From positions 1 to 64,000 of the forward strand of contig NZ_LOHP01000061.1 of the NCBI RefSeq assembly GCF_001482305.1: a stretch of DNA of 64,000 bases, read 5' to 3'. A program made the position numbers and the translations under genes. Below are positions 42,301-48,944 of this stretch, piece after piece (the stretch's first letter is position 1; every line of letters begins with the position of its first letter). The stretch comes from Leucobacter sp. G161. Lineage in GTDB: Bacteria; Actinomycetota; Actinomycetes; Actinomycetales; Microbacteriaceae. Under the pieces are notes generated by a model. That model did no database searches. It was given only the letters and a program-made list of their open reading frames with translations, and was not told where the DNA came from.

Positions 42301-42410
42301 ACAGCACCGCGCAACACAGCACCACGCAGAGCAGCACCGCGCAACACAGCACCACGCAGAGCAGCACCGCGCAACACAGCACCACGCAGAACCGCACCGC
42401 GCCACACCAG
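42301..42410. repeat. 30-bp tandem repeat upstream of recQ (about 3.7 copies)
   Basis: Units at 42301-42330, 42331-42360 and 42361-42390 are the same except for the first two bases (AC in unit 1, GC in the others), and a partial fourth runs to about 42410. Each unit itself looks like two related 15-bp halves (GCAGCACCGCGCAAC and ACAGCACCACGCAGA). There are no unique spacers, so it is not a CRISPR array. Confidence 0.85.
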
Positions 42411-42450
42411 ACCTGCCCCACCGTCGGAGGTCTCTGCGATCATCGAGAGT

Positions 42451-44610
42451 ATGGACACGCACTCGCACCTCGCGCCTGAACACCTCTCCCCAGCGCATCC
42501 CACCGCGGCGCACTCCACGCACGAGCAGTCTCTCGCGGTGCTGCGGCAGCTCACGGGCGCGCCGGCTGCCGAGTTTCATCCGGGCCAGTTCGAGGCGATC
42601 AGCGCGCTCGTTGATGGGGGCCGGCGGGCGCTCGTCGTGCAGCGCACGGGCTGGGGCAAGTCAGCCGTGTACTTCGTTGCGACCGCGCTGCTGCGCGCAC
42701 GGGGCGCGGGCCCCACGTTGCTGGTGTCGCCGCTGCTCGCACTCATGCGTGACCAGGTGGCCGCCGCCGAGCGCGCAGGGGTGCGCGCCGCAGCCATCAA
42801 CTCGGCCACCGCCGAGGAGTGGAACGAGATCGAGGAGCGGCTCGCCCGCGACGAGGTCGACGTGCTGCTCGTGTCCCCCGAGCGGCTCAACAACCCGCGG
42901 TTCCGCGAGCAGCAGCTGCCAGGGATCCTCGCGCGCATGGGCCTGCTCGTGATCGATGAGGCGCACTGTATCTCAGACTGGGGCCACGACTTCCGGCCCG
43001 ACTACCGCCGCATCGCCGCGCTGCTCGCGAGCCTCGAGCGTGAGCTTCCCGTGCTCGCGACCACCGCTACGGCAAACGCCCGCGTGGTGGCCGATGTCGA
43101 GGAGCAGCTCGGCAACGACGTGCTCACCCTGCGCGGCTCTCTCGCACGCGACTCGCTGCGGCTCGGCAGCCTGACTTTGCCGTCGGCGCAGGCTCGGCTC
43201 GCGTGGCTCGTCGAGCATCTCAAGGATCTCCCGGGCAGCGGCATCGTCTATACGCTCACGGTGTCTGCAGCCGAGGACACAGCACTCCTGCTGCGCGACG
43301 CCGGAATCAACGCGGCCGCGTACACGGGCCGCACCGATACCGAGGAGCGTGAACGCCTCGAAAACGCCCTCAAAGACAACGAGGTGAAGGCTCTCATCGC
43401 AACGAGCGCCCTCGGCATGGGTTTCGACAAGCCTGACCTCGGCTTCGTCGTCCACCTCGGAGCACCGTCGTCCCCCGTCGCGTACTACCAGCAGGTGGGA
43501 CGCGCGGGGCGCGGCAGCGCGAACGCCGACGTGCTGCTGCTGCCCGGCGCCGAGGACGCCGCAATCTGGCGCTACTTCGCCACAGCTTCGATGCCCGATC
43601 CTGAGCGGGCGGCCGCCGTGCTCGAGGCACTCGGATCCCCGGACTCCGCGCCGCTGTCCACGCCAGCGCTCGAAGCGCGGGTGGATCTGCGCCGCACGCA
43701 ACTCGAACTCCTCCTCAAAGTGCTCGACGTCGACGGAGCCGTGCGCCGCGTCTCCGGCGGCTGGGTCGCTACCGGCGCGCCGTGGCAGTACGACACGGAG
43801 CGTTACGAGCGGATCGCAGCGGCCCGCGAGGCGGAGCAGTCGGCCATGATCGCCTACGAGCGCGGCGCGAGCTGCCGGATGGAGCTGCTGCAGCAGGAGC
43901 TCGACGATCCCACGGCGACACCGTGCGGCCGCTGCGACGTCTGCGCTGGCCCGTGGTACCCGACCGAGGTGACCGGCGCTGCGGCGGCGCAAGCATCGAG
44001 CCGGCTTGAGTCGTCGGGAGTGCCCATCGAACCACGCGGGCAGTGGCCGACCGGCGCCGACCGGCGCGGCGTTCCGGTGAAGGGGCGGATCACGGTCACC
44101 GAGCGCGCCGAGACCGGGCGCGTGATCGCCCGCCTCACTGACCTCGGCTGGGGCGGCACGCTCCGCGAGCTGTTCGCCGCGGGTGCGCAGGATCAGGATC
44201 TCCCGGCCGCGCTCATCCCCGCCATCCTCGTGACGCTGCGCGACTGGCCGTGGGAGGAACGCCCGGTCGGCGTGGTCGCGATGCCCTCGCTGAGTAGGCC
44301 CAGGCTCATCACTAGCACCGCGGCGCTCATCGCAGAACGCGGCAAACTTCCGCTGCTCGGCACGCTCGACTTCGACCTAGCGCGGCCTGCGGCTGGGCCG
44401 GGTGGCAACAGCGCGTTCAGGCTCGCCTCGGTGTGGGACAGGTGGAGCGTCTCACCCGAGCTTGCCGCCACGGTATCCCGCGCCCCGGGCCCGCTGCTCC
44501 TGGTCGACGACTTCGTCGACAGCCGCTGGTCGCTGACAGTCGCGTCGCGCACGCTCAAGCTCGCGGGCGCTCCCGCGGTGCTCCCGTTTGCGCTCGCCTC
44601 GGTCGGGTAG
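42451..44610 (+). CDS. recQ: RecQ-like DNA helicase with a C-terminal phosphoribosyltransferase-like domain
   Basis: 719 residues from ATG 42451. An upstream in-frame extension would only translate the tandem repeat and is not credible. Helicase motifs: QRTGWGKS (I, about 64-71), DEAH at 169-172 within VIDEAHCISDWGHDFRPDY, TATAN (III), ATSALGMGFDKPDL (V) and QQVGRAGRG (VI). A Cys cluster at about 474-497 (SCRMEL...CGRCDVC) is the RecQ zinc site. After a winged-helix-like region the last 40 residues read LLLVDDFVDSRWSLTVA, the PRPP-binding motif of phosphoribosyltransferases. It unwinds recombination or repair intermediates; the role of the PRT-like tail is unknown. Confidence 0.9.
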   Translation: MDTHSHLAPEHLSPAHPTAAHSTHEQSLAVLRQLTGAPAAEFHPGQFEAISALVDGGRRALVVQRTGWGKSAVYFVATALLRARGAGPTLLVSPLLALMRDQVAAAERAGVRAAAINSATAEEWNEIEERLARDEVDVLLVSPERLNNPRFREQQLPGILARMGLLVIDEAHCISDWGHDFRPDYRRIAALLASLERELPVLATTATANARVVADVEEQLGNDVLTLRGSLARDSLRLGSLTLPSAQARLAWLVEHLKDLPGSGIVYTLTVSAAEDTALLLRDAGINAAAYTGRTDTEERERLENALKDNEVKALIATSALGMGFDKPDLGFVVHLGAPSSPVAYYQQVGRAGRGSANADVLLLPGAEDAAIWRYFATASMPDPERAAAVLEALGSPDSAPLSTPALEARVDLRRTQLELLLKVLDVDGAVRRVSGGWVATGAPWQYDTERYERIAAAREAEQSAMIAYERGASCRMELLQQELDDPTATPCGRCDVCAGPWYPTEVTGAAAAQASSRLESSGVPIEPRGQWPTGADRRGVPVKGRITVTERAETGRVIARLTDLGWGGTLRELFAAGAQDQDLPAALIPAILVTLRDWPWEERPVGVVAMPSLSRPRLITSTAALIAERGKLPLLGTLDFDLARPAAGPGGNSAFRLASVWDRWSVSPELAATVSRAPGPLLLVDDFVDSRWSLTVASRTLKLAGAPAVLPFALASVG

Positions 44611-44649
44611 GTCAACAGCCCGCCGGTACAGGAGTGCGGAAAGCGTGAC

Positions 44650-45702
44650 CTACGTCTGGCAGCCCGGGCACCAGTACAGTTTGCGGTTGCCCATCTCCTC
44701 GAGCTTGATATTCACGCCGCAGCGCTTGCAGGGCGTGCCCTCGAGCTTGTAGACCCAGTGCCGCTCGTCGCGGTCGACGAGCGCCTTCTGGTACGCCGCA
44801 CCGACGAGCCCGTCGATCGTGATCATCTGCCCGACCGTAATGCCGATCTCGAGCAGGTGCGCCCAGTCGTCCCACAGCTCCTCGAGCACGGTGCGATCGA
44901 GCGTGTTCGCGGGGGTGTGCGGGTCGAGCTCAGCACGGAACAGCATCTCGGCCCGGTAGACGTTGCCGATGCCGGCGACGACGGACTGGTCCATGAGCAC
45001 GAGGCCGATTGCCGACTTCTTCTTCCCGGCGCGCTCGACGAAGCGCTCGCGCTCGACGGCGTTGTCAGCGTTCGCCGGGTCGGGCCCGAGACGCTGGATC
45101 ACCCGGTTCACCTCGGCCGGCGTAAGTACCTCGCACGCGGTCGGACCGCGCAGATCCGCGCAGACCGTCTCGTTGAGCAGCCGCACGCGCACCGCACCCA
45201 CAGGCTCGGGCGGGAACGACTCGAGGAAGTCGCCTTCCTTGTCCGACTCAGCCATGCGCACGCGCGTGCGCCGCGGGGCGCCGATCGAGGTGATCGAGTC
45301 CTCGCCGAGGCTGTCAACGGGCGCGTCGAGCGCGGCAGCTGACGTCAGGCCAGCGGCTGCAGCGTCGCTCCCCTTCGTACCGCTGCCGACGTGTTCCCCG
45401 GTCTGACCCAGCTTCGAGTGCCCGGGCGTCTGGCCGTGGATCTGAATCGACGGGTCGATCTGCACCTCGCCAGAGAAGTCCCAGGCTCCGTAGATTCCGA
45501 GGTGGATCCGCAACCACCGATCTCCCTCGAATTCGAGGAACATCTGCTTGCCCACTGCGCGTGCATCGAGCATCTTGCGGCCGTCGATCTCGGCCGCGCC
45601 CTCGACGAAGCGACCCTGTGGGCTCGACACCTCCGGTGCCGTGCCCACAAAGTTCGCGGCGAACTGCCGCGCGATGCGGTGTACGGAATGACCCTCTGGC
45701 AT
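44650..45702 (-). CDS. nei: Fpg/Nei-family DNA glycosylase (endonuclease VIII-like)
   Basis: 350 residues starting MPEGHSVHRIA: Pro2 and Glu3 are the catalytic pair after Met removal, and the HSVHR wording points to the Nei side of the family. An H2TH region (SVVAGIGNVYRAEMLFRAEL) and a C-terminal zinc finger (CKRCGVNIKLEEMGNRKLYWCPGC, four Cys) are complete. An insertion of about 80 residues rich in Gly, Ser, Thr and Asp (around 90-165) is longer than in E. coli Nei and probably disordered. It removes oxidised bases and cuts the strand. Its start is 2 bp from the rpiB stop on the same strand. Confidence 0.92.
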   Translation of the reverse strand: MPEGHSVHRIARQFAANFVGTAPEVSSPQGRFVEGAAEIDGRKMLDARAVGKQMFLEFEGDRWLRIHLGIYGAWDFSGEVQIDPSIQIHGQTPGHSKLGQTGEHVGSGTKGSDAAAAGLTSAAALDAPVDSLGEDSITSIGAPRRTRVRMAESDKEGDFLESFPPEPVGAVRVRLLNETVCADLRGPTACEVLTPAEVNRVIQRLGPDPANADNAVERERFVERAGKKKSAIGLVLMDQSVVAGIGNVYRAEMLFRAELDPHTPANTLDRTVLEELWDDWAHLLEIGITVGQMITIDGLVGAAYQKALVDRDERHWVYKLEGTPCKRCGVNIKLEEMGNRKLYWCPGCQT

Positions 45703-45704
45703 GG

Positions 45705-46196
45705 CTAGAGCGCGTCGACCTGCTTGCCGGCAATCGCGCCGGTCTGCTCGAACTCGCCGAGCTGAGCGATACGGCGCACGTGACGCTCATCGCCAGGGAA
45801 CGGCGTGTCGATGAACAGGTCAATGAACTTCACCGCGTCGGCGACCTCGTGCTGACGTGCACCGATCGAGATGACGTTCGCGTTGTTGTGCTCGCGGGCG
45901 AGGGTCGCGGTCGACTCGTTCCAGACGAGTGCGGCGCGGATTCCCTTCACCTTGTTCGCGGCCATCTGCTCTCCATTGCCCGATCCACCGAACACGACGC
46001 CGAGCGCTTCGACGCCGTCGCGCTCGTCGCGCGCCACGCCGAGGGCGGCGTTGATGCAGAACGAGGGGTAATCATCGAGCGCGTCATACTCGGCAGGCCC
46101 GTGGTCGATCACCTCGAATCCGCGGTCGCGCAGATGCTGCTGCAGCTGCTGGCTGAACTCGAGGCCGGCATGGTCGGTGGCAACGTGAATACGCAT
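45705..46196 (-). CDS. rpiB: Ribose-5-phosphate isomerase B
   Basis: 163 residues from ATG 46196 (MRIHVATDHAG). The active-site loop reads GGSGNGEQMAANKVKGIRAAL. In E. coli RpiB a Cys acts as base; in the Mycobacterium enzyme a Glu at this loop does so, and the sequence here has GEQ and no Cys, so it is of the mycobacterial type. It interconverts ribulose-5-phosphate and ribose-5-phosphate. It is followed 2 bp later by nei and preceded, 10 bp away, by the Rv2466c-like gene, all on one strand and likely one operon. Confidence 0.94.
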   Translation of the reverse strand: MRIHVATDHAGLEFSQQLQQHLRDRGFEVIDHGPAEYDALDDYPSFCINAALGVARDERDGVEALGVVFGGSGNGEQMAANKVKGIRAALVWNESTATLAREHNNANVISIGARQHEVADAVKFIDLFIDTPFPGDERHVRRIAQLGEFEQTGAIAGKQVDAL

Positions 46197-46206
46197 GATC
46201 TTAAGC

Positions 46207-46827
46207 CTAGCCAAACTGTGGGCCGACGGTGCGCCCACGCTTGAGCTCGTAGAAGCCGGGCACGGAGGCTGCAGCCGCGATGCCGTCCCAGAGCCGCAGC
46301 GCCATCTCGCCGGTCGGCGCGGGGGTCACGACGGGGCCGAAGAACGCGACGCCGTTGATCGAGATGATCGGAACCCCAACGTCGGGGCCGGCGATGTCGA
46401 GCGCGTGCTTCGTGTTCGCAGTGAGCTGCTCGTCGCTGGCCTCCGTGTCGGCCGTTGCTGCGAGCGCCGAGTCGAGGCCGACGGCTTCGAGCGCCTCTGT
46501 AAGGATCGCATCGATGTCGTCGCGCTCCCCCGGGTGCACGCGCGTGCCGATCTCGGCGTAGAGCTTGCCGACGACGGCGTCGCCCGCCGATCCCCCGCCT
46601 ACCGCAACGCGCGCTGCCTCAACGACACGACCGAATCGGTGCCCGGCCTCGAGGTGCTGGACGTATTCTTCGTCGGTGTTGCCCTCGTTGATGACCTTCA
46701 GGCTGATCGGATGCCACACGATGTCGAAGCCGCGGGCCTCTGAGACTTCCTGCGCCCACCGGCTGGTCATCCAGCACCAGGGGCAGATCGGATCGAAATA
46801 GAATTCAACGTTCGGCGTGTTTCCCAT
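46207..46827 (-). CDS. Mycothiol-dependent nitroreductase, Rv2466c family (DsbA fold)
   Basis: 206 residues. The thioredoxin-like start VEFYFDPICPWCWMTSRW holds the active CPWC, and the body and end (HPISLKVINE, NGVAFFGPVV, FYELKRGRT) follow Mycobacterium tuberculosis Rv2466c closely. Rv2466c is a mycothiol-dependent nitroreductase/oxidoreductase that activates certain nitro prodrugs, so this organism should make mycothiol. Natural role: probably thiol redox stress. It heads the run with rpiB and nei. The next gene is divergent. Confidence 0.9.
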   Translation of the reverse strand: MGNTPNVEFYFDPICPWCWMTSRWAQEVSEARGFDIVWHPISLKVINEGNTDEEYVQHLEAGHRFGRVVEAARVAVGGGSAGDAVVGKLYAEIGTRVHPGERDDIDAILTEALEAVGLDSALAATADTEASDEQLTANTKHALDIAGPDVGVPIISINGVAFFGPVVTPAPTGEMALRLWDGIAAAASVPGFYELKRGRTVGPQFG

Positions 46828-46879
46828 GTCCTGATTCTAGGCTGTTTGGTGACAGAGCAAATCGGCCGAGGGGATCCGC

Positions 46880-47554
46880 TTGAGCGCGTGGGATGGGGTA
46901 CCGAACGCAATTGAGACGTTCGCGCTCGCAACCGTGGAGTCGCCATGGGTGCTTCTCGTGGTGCTGGCGCTCTGCATCATCGACGCGATCTTCCCGCCGG
47001 TCCCCTCGGAATCGGTCATCATAGCGATCGCCACAGTGGTGGTGACAGATCACCCGAACACCCTGTGGCTGCTCGGCGCGATCGCAGCGGTCGGTGCGTT
47101 CACCGGAGATCAGATGGTCTACTGGATTGGCCGCAGGCTCGGCGCGCGGAACCCGAAGTGGTTGCGCGGCAAACGGACGCAGCGCACGCTAGCGTGGGCG
47201 AGGCGGGCGATTCGGCGCAGCGGGCCGATCCTCATCATGACCGGACGCTTCATTCCCGTCGGCCGTACCGCGGTCAACCTCGCTGCCGGCACCACACGCT
47301 ATCCCGCTTGGAAGTTCAGCATCGCCGCTGGCTTCGCCGCGGTGTTCTGGGCCGCGTACTCAATCGCGATCGGGGCGATATTCGGCAATGTTTTCGGCAG
47401 CCACCCGATCCTCGCACTCCTTCTTGGCCTCGTCACGGCGTTCGTGATTGGCCTCGCCGTCGAGTTCATTTCAAAGCGGATCGGCCGACGCGTGCAGATG
47501 CGGCGGATGGCAGCGTTCCGTGCGCAGCTGGCTGAGCGCCAGGCTTCGCGGTAG
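46880..47554 (+). CDS. DedA-family membrane protein
   Basis: 224 residues with a TTG start behind GAGGGG. The SNARE-associated/DedA core is clear: ALCIIDAIFPPVPSESVIIAIA (helix with conserved FPPVPSE), GAFTGDQMVYWIGRRLG, and RFIPVGRTAVNLAAGTTRYPAWKF with the conserved Arg-Gly residues. Four to six helices. DedA proteins are linked to phospholipid (undecaprenyl-phosphate or phosphatidylethanolamine) flipping; substrate here unknown. The C-terminal tail is basic. Confidence 0.9.
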   Translation: MSAWDGVPNAIETFALATVESPWVLLVVLALCIIDAIFPPVPSESVIIAIATVVVTDHPNTLWLLGAIAAVGAFTGDQMVYWIGRRLGARNPKWLRGKRTQRTLAWARRAIRRSGPILIMTGRFIPVGRTAVNLAAGTTRYPAWKFSIAAGFAAVFWAAYSIAIGAIFGNVFGSHPILALLLGLVTAFVIGLAVEFISKRIGRRVQMRRMAAFRAQLAERQASR

Positions 47555-47571
47555 CGCGCTGCTTGCCGCCA

Positions 47572-47610
47572 CGGCTCGGCTCGGCTCGGCTCGGCTCGGC
47601 TCGGCTCGGC
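47572..47610. repeat. (CGGCT)n microsatellite, almost eight units
   Basis: A 39-bp perfect tract of the five-base unit CGGCT starting 17 bp after the DedA stop. Both flanking genes end here, so length change would not hit a coding frame. Confidence 0.9.
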
Positions 47611-47808
47611 AGCGCTGCTCCGTGCTCGGCAGCAGGGCGTTCAGCACCGCTCCGCCCAGCATTCCTTACTGCCCCGTTTGCGTGAGCATGAGTCTTTCAC
47701 ACCCCGAATAACCCTCAGATTGGAAAACTCGGGTCGCTGAGGATGGCCTGCCCGGGCCCTTCGCTGTCACCGCGCAGTGACGAGCGGCGCCGGCGAACGC
47801 CCGTAAGC

Positions 47809-47850
47809 GCTGAGCTCTGAGCGCTGAGCTTTGAGCCCTGAGCTCTGCAC
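47809..47850. repeat. Three 14-bp tandem units (GCTGAGCTCTGAGC-like)
   Basis: Units at 47809-47822, 47823-47836 and 47837-47850; the first two differ by one base and the third is more divergent. The unit contains GCTCTGAGC (47814-47822), the same 9-mer as in the clpP promoter repeats, most likely by chance in such GC-rich sequence. Confidence 0.75.
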
Positions 47851-47881
47851 GGTCACCCGCGAAGAGCGACGGGCGGGTGGA

Positions 47882-48841
47882 TCAGGGCTGGGCGGGGACC
47901 GGGAACAGCTCCTCGATCTGGGCGCGCTGCTCGGGGGTCGGCACGAACGCCGAACCGGCGGCAGCGTTCTGCCGCACCTGCTCCGGGGTCGTCGCCCCAG
48001 CGATCACGCTTGAGATGGGCTCGTGCGTGAGCATCCAGCCGAAGGTCGCCTCGAGCATCGTGACGCCCCAGGCGTCGCAGAGCGCGCGGTAGGCATCGAG
48101 CGCGTCCCAGTTCGCACCCTCGGCGACGTGCGCGCGCTGTCGCATGATGCGGGAGTCGGCCGGGAAGTGATCGCGCGTGAACTTGCCGGTAAGCAGGCCA
48201 TTGGCGAGCGGGAAGAACGGCAGCAGGCCAAGCCCGAGCTCGCGCGCGGCGGGCGTCACTGAGACGTCGCTCTCGCGGTTGATGAGGCTGAGCTCATTCT
48301 GCGCGCTTACGAACGGTGTGACGCCGAGTTCTGCAGCAACGCGGGCGGCCTCATGCATCTGCTCAGCCGAGAAGTTTGAGTGCCCGATTGCGCGCACTTT
48401 CCCCTCGCGCACGAGCTCGTCGAGGGCGTCAAGCGTCTCGGCGATCGGCGTCGTCTCGTCGGGCATGTGCATCTGGTAAAGATCCACACGGTCGGTCTTG
48501 AGCCGGCCGAGCGAGCCCTCGATCGAGGCGCGAATGAACTCGCGCGAGCCGCGCGCACCCGCGTATGGCGCGCCCGAATCGGGGTAGCCGAACTGGGTGG
48601 CGAGCACGATCTCGTCGCGGCGCCCGGCGAGCGCCTCCCCCATCATCTCTTCGCTACGACCGAACGAGTAGCCGTAGAGGTCGGCGGTGTCGAAGAGAGT
48701 GATTCCGGCGTCGATCGCGGCGTGGATCACGGCGTCGGTGCCCGCCTGGTGCTCGGTGGCGGAGCCCGGCCTGCCAAAGTTATTGCAGCCCAGGCCGGTT
48801 GCGGAAACGAGAATGTCTGAGGATCCGAGTGCGCACGTCAT
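47882..48841 (-). CDS. Aldo/keto reductase family protein with the catalytic Lys replaced by Gln
   Basis: 319 residues. The AKR fold is clear: LGCNNFG, LFDTADLYG with Asp51 and Tyr56, DLYQMHMPDE with His125, and GHSNFSAEQ and SVIAGATTPEQV in the NADPH-binding end. The tetrad Lys normally found in LATKFG is Gln83 here (LATQFG, CAG codon at 48593-48595 on the minus strand). The Lys lowers the pKa of the Tyr in catalysis, so activity should be low or changed. The protein otherwise looks intact. Substrate unknown. It is divergent from pepN. Confidence 0.88.
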   Translation of the reverse strand: MTCALGSSDILVSATGLGCNNFGRPGSATEHQAGTDAVIHAAIDAGITLFDTADLYGYSFGRSEEMMGEALAGRRDEIVLATQFGYPDSGAPYAGARGSREFIRASIEGSLGRLKTDRVDLYQMHMPDETTPIAETLDALDELVREGKVRAIGHSNFSAEQMHEAARVAAELGVTPFVSAQNELSLINRESDVSVTPAARELGLGLLPFFPLANGLLTGKFTRDHFPADSRIMRQRAHVAEGANWDALDAYRALCDAWGVTMLEATFGWMLTHEPISSVIAGATTPEQVRQNAAAGSAFVPTPEQRAQIEELFPVPAQP

Positions 48842-48944
48842 AGCCTCACCCTATTAGCCTCCAGCTATTTCGTCAGCCCGGAAACAGTCCGCGGGCATAG
48901 GCTTATCCCATAACTGATTGTTGTCACCTCTCACAAGGAGTACC

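Larger units (their letters stand above)
47555..47881. other. Gene-free stretch with two simple-sequence tracts
   Basis: No recognisable gene in these 327 bases between the DedA gene and the aldo/keto reductase gene, which converge. The two repeats are listed separately. Confidence 0.5.

Noticed and set aside
42301-42410. Possible CRISPR array
   Set aside because: Units are directly adjacent with no unique spacers and no cas genes nearby.
42238-42450. N-terminal extension of RecQ starting at 42238
   Set aside because: The extra 71 codons are the repeat and its flank; the ATG at 42451 gives the normal helicase start.
42017-42579. Cys/Val/Leu-rich minus-strand frames over the 30-bp repeat
   Set aside because: They only translate the tandem repeat; apparent hydrophobicity is a repeat artefact.
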